Assembly: GCA_049116495.1 (NCBI GenBank)
Contig: JAGDYV010000140.1
Coordinates: 25,342-89,341, forward strand
Origin: CAJQQK01 sp049116495
Lineage (GTDB): Bacteria > Pseudomonadota > Alphaproteobacteria > Rhizobiales > Hyphomicrobiaceae
DNA length: 64,000 bases
Reading direction: 5' to 3'
Under the pieces are notes generated by a model, which was given only the letters and a program-made list of their open reading frames with translations, did not search any database and was not told the origin of the DNA. Position 1 is the first letter of the stretch, and each line of letters begins with the position of its first letter. Position numbers and translations under genes: made by a program. This document shows, in pieces, positions 16,227 to 25,929 of the stretch.

Positions 16227-17846
16227 GTGGAACACAATCCGGACGGTGAGACGTTTGATTTCATTGTGACAGGTGCGGGCTCGGCGGGGTGTGCGGTTGC
16301 TGCACGGTTGACAGAGTGCGGACGCTTTCGCGTGCTGCTGCTTGAGGCGGGACAGCGTGACAGTAATCCGTGGATCCACATCCCGATCGGTTATCACAAA
16401 CTCTATACCCACGACGAATTGAACTGGAAGTTTGAGAGCGAGCCGGTGCCGGGTCTGAACGGGCGCACCTCGTACCAACCGCGTGGCAAGATGCTCGGTG
16501 GGACGAGTTCATTGAACGGCATGATCTATATGCGCGGAACGGCCGCCGACTATGATGGCTGGCGGCAGCGCGGGTGTGCCGGCTGGGACTATGAAAGTGT
16601 GCTGCCGTATTTCCGTAACGCCGAGGATCAGGAACGCGGCGAGAGTGAGTTTCACGGCGTGGGTGGCCCATTGAAGGTTATGAACAACCGTTATCGCAGT
16701 GATATTGTCGAAGCGATTGTTGAGGCGGCGGTGCAGGCAGGTGTGCCGCGTAATGATGATTTCAACGGGGCGACGCAAGAAGGCGTCGGATACTATCAGG
16801 CGACACAGGGAGGCGGTAAGCGTTGGAGTGCGGCAACAGCGTATTTGAAGCCTGCTCGGAAACGGAAAAACCTGGTTGTCACGACCGATGCCCATGCGAC
16901 GCGTGTCGTGATCAAGGAGGGCCGTGCCGTTGGTGTCGAGTACGCGACGCCTGATGGCAAACGGACGGCGATGGCCAGGCGTGAGGTGATTGTTTCTGGT
17001 GGTGTCTATGGCTCACCACAATTGCTGCTGCTCTCCGGGATCGGGCCAGGCCAACATCTGCGCGAGATGGATATCGACGTTGTGCACGACCTACCATCGG
17101 TTGGCGCCAATCTGCATGATCACTTCAACTCCTACATCGCGTGGCGATCCAACAAAGGCGGCACGCTTAATGACCTGGCACGCTCGCCATTGCGCCAGAT
17201 TGCAGCCGGTGCCCGTTATGCGTTGAACCGAACGGGGCCGCTTTCGGGGATGGCAGGGTTGGCCGGAATTCTGACCCGCACGGATGAACGGTTTGACCGG
17301 CCCGATTTGCAGATGAATGTCTTTCTTTGGTCGATCGAAAGCCGTGACCGGAATGGCATCTATGCCCATAAGTTCCCGGGCTTCGCGATTTCACCGGTGC
17401 ATCTCAGGCCCGAGGGCCGCGGCCGCGTCAGCTTGAACAGCCGGGATCCCTTTGTGCAGCCGAAAATAGAGTTCAAGTTTCTCGATACACCGTATGATGT
17501 TGACGCGATGCTATACGGCATGCGGTTGGCCCGGAAAATTGCGGCACAGCCGGCGCTGACGTCGATCATCGCCGAAGAGGTGACGCCAGGGCCGAATGTG
17601 ACCAGTGAAGACGCGATGATCGACGATTTGCGCAATCGAGGCGTTTCGAACCTGCATCCGGTCGGTACCTGCCGAATGGGGACCGGGGACGATGCGGTTG
17701 TCGATCCGCGGTTGCGTGTTCGAGGCATCAGCGGGCTGCGCGTCGCCGACGCGTCGATCATGCCCCAGATCGTCGGTGGCAATACCAACGCGCCGTCGAT
17801 CATGATTGGCGAGAAGGCCGCGGCGATGGTGCTGGAAGACGTTTGA
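16227..17846 (+). CDS. GMC-family FAD oxidoreductase (choline dehydrogenase-like)
   Basis: Flavin-dependent alcohol oxidoreductase of about 539 residues. The Rossmann FAD motif GAGSAGCAVAARL is near 14-26; the first GMC signature lies at GKMLGGTSSLNGMIYMRG and the second at VSGGVYGSPQLLLLSGIGP. The C-terminal active-site histidine and asparagine regions (NLHPVGTCRMG; GGNTNAPSIMIGEK) are intact. I place the start at GTG 16227 because the FAD motif should begin soon after the N-terminus; the frame is open to 16143 but that stretch is Cys/Trp rich and atypical. No signal peptide is seen. Substrate unknown. Confidence 0.85.
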   Translation: MEHNPDGETFDFIVTGAGSAGCAVAARLTECGRFRVLLLEAGQRDSNPWIHIPIGYHKLYTHDELNWKFESEPVPGLNGRTSYQPRGKMLGGTSSLNGMIYMRGTAADYDGWRQRGCAGWDYESVLPYFRNAEDQERGESEFHGVGGPLKVMNNRYRSDIVEAIVEAAVQAGVPRNDDFNGATQEGVGYYQATQGGGKRWSAATAYLKPARKRKNLVVTTDAHATRVVIKEGRAVGVEYATPDGKRTAMARREVIVSGGVYGSPQLLLLSGIGPGQHLREMDIDVVHDLPSVGANLHDHFNSYIAWRSNKGGTLNDLARSPLRQIAAGARYALNRTGPLSGMAGLAGILTRTDERFDRPDLQMNVFLWSIESRDRNGIYAHKFPGFAISPVHLRPEGRGRVSLNSRDPFVQPKIEFKFLDTPYDVDAMLYGMRLARKIAAQPALTSIIAEEVTPGPNVTSEDAMIDDLRNRGVSNLHPVGTCRMGTGDDAVVDPRLRVRGISGLRVADASIMPQIVGGNTNAPSIMIGEKAAAMVLEDV

Positions 17847-18166
17847 TTTTGGGTGCATGTGCTTTCCGGCGGGAAGCGGTGCGGGTTTTAGGACCGTGAT
17901 GGTTGCCCAATGCATGTCGCATCCAATCGAAATCGCTTTCAACGCACGCGATCGCTTGCTTCGCACGCTGAGGGCGACGAAGGAGTAGCTGCGAGCCCAA
18001 GGGAGCTGAAGCGGGGCGCATTTTATGCGACGCGCTTTCGAGTTGCGCTTTTTTTTCGCCGGGGACGTCGTGGCTCTCATGCCCGGCGAACGGCGCGGGC
18101 TTGATAATGGTTTGCGGAGGCGCAACAATGGCACCCCTTACCGGTAGATGACGAAAGTGATTTGAT
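17847..18166. other. Intergenic region with T-run hairpin
   Basis: About 320 bases between the GMC and GST genes. No credible gene is seen. Near 18030-18055 a weak GCGC-based stem precedes eight T residues, and at about 18058-18088 CGCCGGG pairs with CCCGGCG around a 17-base loop. These could together act as a terminator, but the stems are poor. The GST start at 18167 has no clear ribosome site. Confidence 0.35.
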
Positions 18167-19150
18167 ATGGGCCAACTTGTCGACGGCCAATGGGTCGAGA
18201 ATGTCGATCGCCCGACCGACAAGAGTGGTGCCTTTGTGCGCGCGTCATCTGCGTTTCGCCATTGGATCACAGCGGACGGTTCTGCCGGGCCATCGGGTGA
18301 CGACGGCTTTCAGGCAGAGGTCGGTCGGTATCATTTGTTCGTTGCGCCGAGTTGTCCTTGGGCACACCGCGCAGTGCTGTTTCGGCAGCTCAAGGGACTT
18401 GAGGATATCGTTTCGATGTCTCAAGCCGATGCACCGAAATCGGCGGGCTGGTCCTTTACGCAAGGGCTTGACGAGATGCAGCCCAATGATGATGGGGTGC
18501 TGCGTCTTCATCAGGTTTATACAACTGTTGCGCCGGACTATACGGGCAACGTCACAGTGCCTTTGCTTTGGGATCGAAAGCGCAAGACGATCGTCAATAA
18601 TGAGTCTGCCGAAATCATTCGGATGCTGAATAGCTCATTTGATGGGATTGGGGCGCGAGGCATCGACTATTGTCCGGATGATCTGCTGGGGCAGATCGAT
18701 GACATCAATGCATTTGTCTACGAGCATATAAACAACGGTGTCTATCGCGCCGGGTTCGCGAAGACGCAAGAGGCGTATGACGCCGCCGTGACCAAGGTCT
18801 TTGCGGGTCTCGATCATCTTGAAGACATTCTCTCACGACAACAGTACCTGGCAGGGGATCGTGTCACCGAAGCGGATTGGCGCGCGTTCCCCACGTTGTT
18901 GCGTTTCGATCTGGTCTACTACAGTCATTTCAAATGCAATGTGCGGCGACTGCAAGACTACCCACGCCTTGTCGAGCTGACGCGGGAACTCTACCAATGG
19001 CCGGGCATTTCGGATGTGTGCGACTTGCCGGCGACAAAGGCCGGATATTATGTGACGATGCCCGGGGTCAATCCAACAGGGGTCGTGCCGGCCGGACCGG
19101 ATATGAGCTGGCTGGATGTGCCGCACAGCCGCGCTGCCCCGGCACACTAG
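18167..19150 (+). CDS. Xi-class glutathione transferase (glutathionyl-hydroquinone reductase-like)
   Basis: Cytoplasmic thiol reductase of 327 residues, the usual size of the xi class. The catalytic Cys lies in SCPWAHR near residue 64, and the thioredoxin-like domain continues with VPLLWDRKRKTIVNNESAEI. The helical GST_C domain follows (about 170-290), including TEADWRAFPTLLRFD. Family members reduce glutathionyl-(chloro)hydroquinones formed in aromatic catabolism. It lies after the GMC oxidoreductase, but a shared transcript is uncertain across 320 bases. Confidence 0.88.
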   Translation: MGQLVDGQWVENVDRPTDKSGAFVRASSAFRHWITADGSAGPSGDDGFQAEVGRYHLFVAPSCPWAHRAVLFRQLKGLEDIVSMSQADAPKSAGWSFTQGLDEMQPNDDGVLRLHQVYTTVAPDYTGNVTVPLLWDRKRKTIVNNESAEIIRMLNSSFDGIGARGIDYCPDDLLGQIDDINAFVYEHINNGVYRAGFAKTQEAYDAAVTKVFAGLDHLEDILSRQQYLAGDRVTEADWRAFPTLLRFDLVYYSHFKCNVRRLQDYPRLVELTRELYQWPGISDVCDLPATKAGYYVTMPGVNPTGVVPAGPDMSWLDVPHSRAAPAH

Positions 19151-19456
19151 TCGGGCCACTTGAAATGCGGTCAATGCCTACGACTGAGTTGATGGCCATC
19201 CACGTAGCCAGTGGCGCGTTCATGGTGCTGTAGATTTGCGGCCGCGCTGATGATGCGCAGGTGATCGTTGCGCACTCAAATACACGGTGCAGCGGACGTC
19301 TTGTTTGATGATAAGCTGATCATCGAGGTTCCCGAGAAGCTTGCCACCGGACCTGTTCAAAGGTTGCACGCCCGGAGTGCAGTGGTCTTCGGCATATGGA
19401 GCGTGTAGCCTTGTGACGTTCATGTCCAGTTTTTGTCACGTAAGGATCATCATCCA
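19151..19456. other. Intergenic region, no gene seen
   Basis: About 306 bases between the GST and amidohydrolase genes. Short frames on either strand lack ribosome sites and family resemblance. The amidohydrolase frame also opens at TTG 19433 within it. Confidence 0.4.
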
Positions 19457-20686
19457 ATGTCACTTGATCTGATCATTAGGAATGCGACATTGGATAGCGG
19501 CCGTGAGACGGTCGATATCGGTATCGAGAATGGCGTTTTCGCAGCCATTGAGCCGGTGTTGACCGGGGAGGCCGAAACGCTCGATGCCGAAGGCCGGTTC
19601 GTGTCACCGGGACTGATTGAAACGCATATTCATCTCGATAAGTCACGCATTCTGGATCGCTGTTCACCGGCCCCGAACCGGGGCATGGATCATATGAAAC
19701 GGGTTGCCGAGGTGAAGAAAAGCTTCACCGTTGAGGATGTCTATGCGCGCGCTGCAGAGACGCTCGAAGGCGCTATTTCGAATGGCGTGACGCAGATGCG
19801 CACCCACGTGGAAGTTGACCCGAATGTCGGCCTCAATAGTTTTGAGGCGCTGCAGCAGCTGAGCAAGGACTATGCCTGGGCCATCGACCTGGAGCTGTGC
19901 GCGTTTGCGCAGGAAGGCATGAGTAACGTGCCGGAAGCGGATGCCAACGTCGAGGAATGCTTGAAGCGGGGCGCCCGTGTGGTTGGTGGGGCACCAGGCT
20001 ATGATCCCGATCGGGCCGCGCAGATTACCCGCGTTTTCGAACTTGCGCGCGAATACGATCGCGATGTCGACCTCCATCTTGACGTCGGCCCTGATCCGGA
20101 AAATATGGACATCTATCTGGTTTGCGAACTGACCGAGAAATATGGTTTCGGGAACCGCGTGGCGGTTGGTCATGGTAGCCGCTATTCATGCCTGCCGCCC
20201 GACAAGCTGCGTGATCTTGGCAAGCTTCTCGCGGATACGGGTGTCACAGTTACGGTTCTTCCTGCGACGGACCTGTTTGTCATGGGCCGGCACCAGGACC
20301 ACAACGTCATCCGGGGTGTGGCGGATGCCAACGCGCTGATGCATTGTGGCGTCAATTGCTGCCTCTCGACGAATAACGTTCTCAACCCGTTTACACCGTT
20401 CGGGGATAGCTCGTTTGTCCGGATCGCAAATCTCTATGCCAACATTGTTCAGCGCGGCGCACGCGAGGAACTCGCTGAGTGCTTCGAGATGATGACGACC
20501 GGGCCGGCCAGGTTGATCGGGGATGATGCCTATGGCATTGCTGTTGGCAACGCGGCGGATTTTGTGATGTGGGACGCCGAGGATCCAAGTGACGCGGTTG
20601 CACGTATTGCAACGCCGCTGCGCAGCTACAAGAATGGCCGGTGTACCTGCACGCGGACAATGCCAACTTTACATCGCCCCGAATAG
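19457..20686 (+). CDS. Cytosine-deaminase-like amidohydrolase
   Basis: Metal-dependent hydrolase of the amidohydrolase superfamily, 409 residues from ATG 19457 (TTG 19433 is the alternative). Metal-site elements are HIHLDK near 63-68, THVEVDP near 117-123, LHLDVGPD near 207-214 and GHGSRYS near 237-243. The position usually held by the catalytic Asp reads LSTNNVLNPFTPFGD, an Asn-rich version I associate with a distinct subfamily rather than true cytosine deaminases. The last 14 residues (Cys, Thr and Arg rich) look unnatural, and a neighbouring frame reads on to about 20716, so the C-terminus may be shifted. Substrate unknown, probably a cyclic amide or imine. Confidence 0.8.
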   Translation: MSLDLIIRNATLDSGRETVDIGIENGVFAAIEPVLTGEAETLDAEGRFVSPGLIETHIHLDKSRILDRCSPAPNRGMDHMKRVAEVKKSFTVEDVYARAAETLEGAISNGVTQMRTHVEVDPNVGLNSFEALQQLSKDYAWAIDLELCAFAQEGMSNVPEADANVEECLKRGARVVGGAPGYDPDRAAQITRVFELAREYDRDVDLHLDVGPDPENMDIYLVCELTEKYGFGNRVAVGHGSRYSCLPPDKLRDLGKLLADTGVTVTVLPATDLFVMGRHQDHNVIRGVADANALMHCGVNCCLSTNNVLNPFTPFGDSSFVRIANLYANIVQRGAREELAECFEMMTTGPARLIGDDAYGIAVGNAADFVMWDAEDPSDAVARIATPLRSYKNGRCTCTRTMPTLHRPE

Positions 20687-20725
20687 CGTGGCGACCGTTC
20701 GTTGCTGGAAATGCGCCTTGATGGA

Positions 20726-21118
20726 TTAGATCACTTCGCGCTGGCCGGTCGAGTAGTCGATCTTGACCGTCAAGGTGCCTTCGTTAAGCAGCCACGGTCT
20801 GACTTCAAACGAGCGGGCACCGGAGGAATGCATGGGATCCGCGGCTGCAATTTCACGGGCGTGCGCCAGCGAGTTGGCGCGAATGACGACCATGCCTTCG
20901 CCCTTCCAGTCGATTTCGTTGTCGGCCCAGAACGGGCCGGCGCCGAACATTATGCCCTTGCGTTCAAGGTCGACTTGGAACTTGAGATGTTCCTCGATGT
21001 TTTCCATGACGGGGCCGAGGCCGTTCGTTGGTGTGGTGAAGACAACGTAGAGCTGCTTTTGCAGCATCCCTTCCGAGGCTTTCAGAATATCATGCTTGGT
21101 GATTTGCGGTTCGGACAT
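20726..21118 (-). CDS. YCII-related domain protein
   Basis: Small cytoplasmic protein of 130 residues with a YCII (ferredoxin-like) fold across about 20-125. Visible elements are QLYVVFTTP, GIMFGAGPF and the DPMHSSGARSFEVRPW segment, where family members keep a conserved Asp and His. It is the last gene of the minus-strand TRAP group (24376 to 20726), 144 bases after the receptor gene. YCII domains are small enzymes or enzyme accessories, such as muconolactone-isomerase-like folds; the specific role is unknown. Confidence 0.8.
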   Translation of the reverse strand: MSEPQITKHDILKASEGMLQKQLYVVFTTPTNGLGPVMENIEEHLKFQVDLERKGIMFGAGPFWADNEIDWKGEGMVVIRANSLAHAREIAAADPMHSSGARSFEVRPWLLNEGTLTVKIDYSTGQREVI

Positions 21119-21262
21119 TGAACTGTTCCAAGTTGCTGTGTCTGGCGATGAGGTGCGCTGCAGCGGTTTGTGCCATTGGATCTGCGCTGGTGTTGCAAAC
21201 CGCTAATCAAAGACGTGAGGGAACCGACGGTCCAGCTCCCCCACTAAGGCGATGTCGATTGC

Positions 21263-22357
21263 CTACTGGATCGGATATTCGATCGGCAACGTATGCCCGG
21301 CCTCTTTCATGTAGCGGATGTAGGCCTTCATGATCTTCGGCATGTCGATGCCTTTTTTCTTCTTGACCGCTTGTGCACGCTCATTTGGCCAATCACGGAG
21401 TTGTTCGGCCCAGGCTTTCTTTGCGGCCGGATCAATCGTTTTGATGACAACGCCGGCTTCCTTCAATTTGTCCAGGCCCCATTGATGGTCTTTGACGGCC
21501 TGTCGTGTGGATTCAACCGCCCATGCGGCGCCAACCTCGTCGATGATCTTGACCACCTCGGGGGGAAGCTTCTTGCGCGTCCTGAGATTCATGGTGAGAG
21601 AGTTCTGGATGACGTTGCCGAAGTTTGTAACCGTGTAGTAACCGCCTTTGGTCGCTTCGTGCAGTTTGAGTTTGTAATCGGTGTCGGGGAACAGGACGAT
21701 GCCTTCGCCGACACCGGTCTGGAGTTGTTGTGCGGATTTAGGAATGGTCGTGCGCACCGGAATGCCACCTTTTACCCAGGGCAGATTTGGGCCGGCTGCG
21801 AGTATCTTGCGACCTTTGAGGTCGGCAAAGGTATCCCATTTGAATGCCGTCAACAGGCCGTAATTGCCAAAGCCACCCTGGCCGAGCAGCTTTTGATTGT
21901 AGCGTTTTTCGTAATCCTGGTAGAGCTCGGGGAACTCCTTGAGCAGCCGGGCCATGGTTTTCACCTGCTTGACGCCGTCCGGCTCAGCGAACGGTACATA
22001 GTAGGTGATGTTCATCGCCATGGCTTTGTCATCGTCGAAGCAGACGCACCATCCGCCGATGTCAAGACGGCCATCCTGGACACCTTCGAGCGTATCGAAG
22101 ACGTTGACGACGGTGCCGGCATAGTGCTCTTTGAACTTGATCTTGTATTTGGTTTCCTTGGCCACGCGCTCCATGACTTTGGGCGCGAAGAATTTTGACA
22201 TGTACTTGACGTACGTAATGAAGGGTGGATGACCTGATCCCATCCGCAGTGTAAATTCGTTGCCTCTTTTTGAAAGCGCGTTGGCGGACGCGCTGAACAT
22301 AAGGGCGCTGGCCAGCGTCGCACCAGCGATTCCGATGTATTTTAACGGTTTGTTCAT
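21263..22357 (-). CDS. TRAP transporter substrate-binding protein (DctP family), second system
   Basis: Periplasmic receptor of 364 residues with a Sec signal peptide ending near residue 27 (SASANA). ATG 22357 follows GGAGGAAACC. The DctP-like region contains VFDTLEGVQDGRLDIGGW and the FADLKGRKILAAGPN segment near the ligand-binding site. It is longer than the receptor at 5706 and not closely alike, so a different ligand is expected. It is third in the order dctQ-dctM-dctP-YCII on the minus strand. The ligand is unknown; the nearby amidohydrolase and FAH-family genes hint at a cyclic or dicarboxylic compound. Confidence 0.9.
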   Translation of the reverse strand: MNKPLKYIGIAGATLASALMFSASANALSKRGNEFTLRMGSGHPPFITYVKYMSKFFAPKVMERVAKETKYKIKFKEHYAGTVVNVFDTLEGVQDGRLDIGGWCVCFDDDKAMAMNITYYVPFAEPDGVKQVKTMARLLKEFPELYQDYEKRYNQKLLGQGGFGNYGLLTAFKWDTFADLKGRKILAAGPNLPWVKGGIPVRTTIPKSAQQLQTGVGEGIVLFPDTDYKLKLHEATKGGYYTVTNFGNVIQNSLTMNLRTRKKLPPEVVKIIDEVGAAWAVESTRQAVKDHQWGLDKLKEAGVVIKTIDPAAKKAWAEQLRDWPNERAQAVKKKKGIDMPKIMKAYIRYMKEAGHTLPIEYPIQ

Positions 22358-22441
22358 GTCGGTTTCCTCCTGAGCTTCGATTATTGTTGTTCGGATGTTT
22401 TTATTATTGGGAGCGTTGATCCGCGTCCGGTAGTTGCCTTT

Positions 22442-23776
22442 CTATATCATTTGCGATGGTAGCCATGTCGCTATACTGGGCCAGATCCAAATCATGACCA
22501 TGACAATGAGCATCAATATCCAATAGGGAACGGACCCAAGAAAGATCTCGGATAGCTGGACGGACTTGTCTTCAACGGTTCCCTTGACCGTAAAGACGAG
22601 CAACCCGAAAGGTGGCGTCAGCAGGCCGGCCTCGATGGCCAGAATACCGAAGATGGCAAAAGCGATGGGATCAAAGAACGGCGCTGTCAGCGGGGCGAAG
22701 ATCGGGACAGTGATCAGAATGATCGAGATTGAGTCGAGGATCATGCCGAGTAATAGCCAGATGACAACCATAACGAAAACGATCTCGAAGTTGCCCAGGC
22801 TGTAGGCCTCAAAGGTATGCCGGATCAGCTCTGACATGCCGGCGGCTTCCATGAATTTGGCGTACATGTTGGCGGTGAGCAGCAGGAACATGATGGGTGC
22901 TGCGGCTTTGCCGGAATCGACGACGGCGCGGCCAAGATCCCGCAGGGTCATGCCCTTGAGCAGGCCGAGGATGACGGCCGCCGCTGATCCGACGCCGCCG
23001 GCTTCGGTTGGCGTGAACAAGCCCCCCCAGATGCCGCCAAGGACGAGTAGTATGAGGCAACCGATGCCAAAGCCGCTCGCGACCTCGGCCCAGGTCATGG
23101 CTTCCTTGTCGGCGGCGTCATGATATTTGGGAGCGAGTTCCGGTTTCAGAGTGGCTGCGGTCGCGATGTAAATCATAAAGAAGGCCGCCAGGATCAAGCC
23201 AGGAATGGCGCCTGCTATGAACAGGGCGGCGATAGACTTTTCTGAAATGATGCCCCAGACAATCAGAAGGACGCTCGGTGGGATAATCATTCCAAGGCAG
23301 GCGCTGCCCGCTACCGAACCCAGGGCGAATTTTCGATCATAGCCGTGCAAGCGCATTTGCGGATATGCGATCCGGCTGAAGGCTGCAGCGGCTGCAATGC
23401 TGACGCCCGTGACGGCGGCAAACACGGCATTGCCACCCACTGTGGCCACGGCCAGACGACCGGGAACCATGCGAAAACCGCGGTTGATCAGATTATATAA
23501 ATCTCGCGCAGAGCCTGATTTATTGACGAAATCTCCTAGCAACATAAAGAGCGGAATTGCGGCGAAGACCTCGCTTCGCAGGTATTCATAGGCAACGCTG
23601 CCGACACCACGCAGCGCGATATTGAAGCCGATGTCCCATTCGCCGTCGGAGCCACCAAACAGGAGGACGTTGCCAAGGAACGCCGTGATGCCGAAAGCAA
23701 AGCCAATGTGAATGCCACTCAAAATCGCGGCGAACATCAGCCCGAACATTGTCAGTAGAATAGTAATTTCGTCCAT
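22442..23776 (-). CDS. TRAP transporter large permease (DctM family), second system
   Basis: Ion-coupled membrane permease of 444 residues with about 12 helices. Family motifs include AVTGVSIAAAAAFSRIAYPQM, the GMIIPPSVLLIVWG segment and the late GLLTPPFGLLVFTVKG motif. It follows dctQ by 78 bases and precedes the receptor by 84 bases on the same strand. It belongs with 23855-24376 and 21263-22357. Confidence 0.92.
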   Translation of the reverse strand: MDEITILLTMFGLMFAAILSGIHIGFAFGITAFLGNVLLFGGSDGEWDIGFNIALRGVGSVAYEYLRSEVFAAIPLFMLLGDFVNKSGSARDLYNLINRGFRMVPGRLAVATVGGNAVFAAVTGVSIAAAAAFSRIAYPQMRLHGYDRKFALGSVAGSACLGMIIPPSVLLIVWGIISEKSIAALFIAGAIPGLILAAFFMIYIATAATLKPELAPKYHDAADKEAMTWAEVASGFGIGCLILLVLGGIWGGLFTPTEAGGVGSAAAVILGLLKGMTLRDLGRAVVDSGKAAAPIMFLLLTANMYAKFMEAAGMSELIRHTFEAYSLGNFEIVFVMVVIWLLLGMILDSISIILITVPIFAPLTAPFFDPIAFAIFGILAIEAGLLTPPFGLLVFTVKGTVEDKSVQLSEIFLGSVPYWILMLIVMVMIWIWPSIATWLPSQMI

Positions 23777-23854
23777 GTTTGCGTCTCGCCTACAATTCAG
23801 GACTAACGGTGTTGCCGATTAATCGTTGAGGTTTTCCAAGCCGTTTCAGATCAG

Positions 23855-24376
23855 CTAGTCGTCGTCGAATTCTTCGTTGTGAAACAACGATTGATAAATC
23901 AGCAACGCGCATACGCACACACAGATGGCGCTGACAACGACAACCAAAGTTCGGATCGGATAAACCGGAATTGTAACGACACCTGATCCTTCTTGTTCAA
24001 GGATCGACCAGGCCTCTACCATGTTTGGCCAACTCCCAATGCCGATGGCGGCGAACAGGAGCATGGCAATGAGGTACGACAGTGCGTTCGTGATTGACTT
24101 ACCGCGTGCGCCGAGCATGCCGTAAACAATCGTCGTGCGCAGCGAATCCCGATTGAGGATGGCCAGGGGAAGTTGCAGGAAAAGAATGGATAAGACCGAA
24201 TTGGCCACAATCTCGTTGGTGCCATAGATCGGCGACTGAAACACCTCCCGACCAATTACGTCCGCGAGAATTAGGAGGGCAATGGAACCAAGCCAGATGC
24301 CGGAAAGGATGTTCAAGCCTTGCGAGAAGCGATCAAGAATTTTGTGCGGCCGAGAGCTTCTGGCGGTTGCTTGCAA
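23855..24376 (-). CDS. TRAP transporter small permease (DctQ family), second system
   Basis: Small membrane subunit of 173 residues with four predicted helices (about 23-45, 55-75, 95-115, 140-165). The only suitable start is TTG 24376, with GGGAG eight bases upstream; an ATG at 24383 is out of frame. The segment GREVFQSPIYGTNEIVANSVL is cut short here to its core NEIVANSVL, which matches the DctQ second-helix region. It is the first gene of the minus-strand TRAP operon. Confidence 0.87.
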   Translation of the reverse strand: MQATARSSRPHKILDRFSQGLNILSGIWLGSIALLILADVIGREVFQSPIYGTNEIVANSVLSILFLQLPLAILNRDSLRTTIVYGMLGARGKSITNALSYLIAMLLFAAIGIGSWPNMVEAWSILEQEGSGVVTIPVYPIRTLVVVVSAICVCVCALLIYQSLFHNEEFDDD

Positions 24377-24810
24377 CGGTCATTCTCCCAAATCAGTACA
24401 GTCTCGCGCATCGCACGTGTCACACGCTAGCAACTCAATGATTGTTTGTCATCTTCACGCATTTCATGGTTTCGATGGCATGCATGAACCCGCATGCTCC
24501 TTGCTCTTTGTCGAATAGATCGACCGTTAACGATGCGGGGCAGAGGCGGATGGTGGCGTGGGGACGACCTTGTGCGGAGCAATATTGAGCGCCGTTATTG
24601 CGGGTGCGCTTGTTGATGGGTGTACGAATTGCGTTGCGATCCCAAATGGCGTAGCCGCTGAGGCCAATCGTTGCCGACATTCAAACCATGGAAGCGGCGG
24701 TCGTTTTGTCTGCTGGCGGGCGATCTTTTCAGGGAAGCACGCTTGCGCAAACGGGGCGGATGGCTTCTTCTAGAGTCAAGGAAACTTGAGCGAACTTTAA
24801 CGGAGCAGGC
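24377..24810. other. Divergent intergenic region
   Basis: About 434 bases separate the leftward TRAP operon from the FAH-family gene at 24811. Short frames here are not convincing as genes. Promoters for both directions should lie inside it, but I found no clear operator palindrome or strong -35/-10 pair that I would defend. Confidence 0.4.
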
Positions 24811-25707
24811 ATGAAACTTGTCACTTTTGACGGGGGCGACGGACTTTCTCGCCCTGGGGTCCTCAGAGAGAGCGATCAAACGGTGATTGATCTATCGGAG
24901 GGGATCGGGCCTGGCACATCATTGAACGAACTGATTGAACAGGGAGATGAGGGGCGGGACGCGGTGCAGCGGTTCTCCGCCTCGCCGCCGGCATCGGCTG
25001 TAAGGCCACTCTCGGAAGCTTCACTGCTGGCGCCACTGCCACGACCCAAACGCAACATTTTTTGCGTTGGCAAGAATTATCATGAGCACGCCAAGGAGTT
25101 TCATGGCAGTGGCTTCGACGCGTCGGCTGGCAAGGATGCCATTCCGGAATGTCCGATATTCTTTTCCAAGTCTTATACGTCGGTCATTGGCCCCGGTGAG
25201 GCCATTCCGGCCAGTGCGGACTGGACCAATTCGGTCGACTACGAAGTTGAACTGGCCGTTGTGATCGGCAAAGGAGGGCGCTCAATTAAGAGCGCTGATG
25301 CCTATGACCACGTTTTTGGATACATGATCATCAATGATGTGACGTCCCGCACGCTGCAGCATCAGCACAAGCAATGGTTCCTCGGTAAGAACTTTGATGG
25401 GTTCTGCCCGATGGGTCCTTGGTTGGTCACCGCAGACGACGTTGGCGATGTCGGGCAACTCAATGTGACGACACACGTCAACGGGGAACTGCGCCAGGAC
25501 GCGCGCGTGGCTGATCTCATCTTTGATATCCCGACGCTGATCGAGACATTGTCAGCGGTTTTAACCCTGGAGCCGGGTGACATAATCGCGACGGGAACAC
25601 CGGCAGGTGTCGGCATTGGTTTTTCGCCTCCCAAGTTTCTGCAAAGCGGCGATCATGTGGCGGTTGCGATCACGGGGCTGGGCGAATTGGCAAACCCGGT
25701 TGCCTGA
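24811..25707 (+). CDS. Fumarylacetoacetate-hydrolase-family protein
   Basis: Metal-dependent C-C hydrolase or hydratase/decarboxylase of 298 residues. The N-terminal small domain (about 1-70) is followed by the FAH core, with the metal-binding Glu-x-Glu in SVDYEVELAVVIGKGG near 143-158 and a conserved Asp in INDVTSR. Further family blocks are FCVGKNYHEHA, GKNFDGFCPMGPWL and GTPAGVG. ATG 24811 has GGAG upstream. Members act late in aromatic or sugar-acid catabolism (fumarylpyruvate hydrolase, acylpyruvase, 2-keto-3-deoxy acids). It is divergent from the second TRAP operon, so it could process that import. Confidence 0.88.
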   Translation: MKLVTFDGGDGLSRPGVLRESDQTVIDLSEGIGPGTSLNELIEQGDEGRDAVQRFSASPPASAVRPLSEASLLAPLPRPKRNIFCVGKNYHEHAKEFHGSGFDASAGKDAIPECPIFFSKSYTSVIGPGEAIPASADWTNSVDYEVELAVVIGKGGRSIKSADAYDHVFGYMIINDVTSRTLQHQHKQWFLGKNFDGFCPMGPWLVTADDVGDVGQLNVTTHVNGELRQDARVADLIFDIPTLIETLSAVLTLEPGDIIATGTPAGVGIGFSPPKFLQSGDHVAVAITGLGELANPVA

Positions 25708-25929
25708 GGGATGCGCATCGATTGCGCAGGGTTTTGTTGCCGAATGATCAGGCAACAGGCCGTGGAGTGGCCGCATCGTACCCCCATGGTGCTCGGATCG
25801 CCGCTTGCGTAACTGTTGATGGGGTAGGGACTTCTGGTTAGGCTGACTTTATCAGTCGAACCTAGCCTCGGCTTTTTCCGTATTTGGCTTTTCGAGGCGG
25901 CAACGAGTTTGACGATTAGGGAGTAACCG

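Noticed and set aside
18024..18090. Strong intrinsic terminator after the GMC gene
   Set aside because: A run of eight T is present but the stem before it is only about four bases and lies 180 bases past the stop; left as a weak note.
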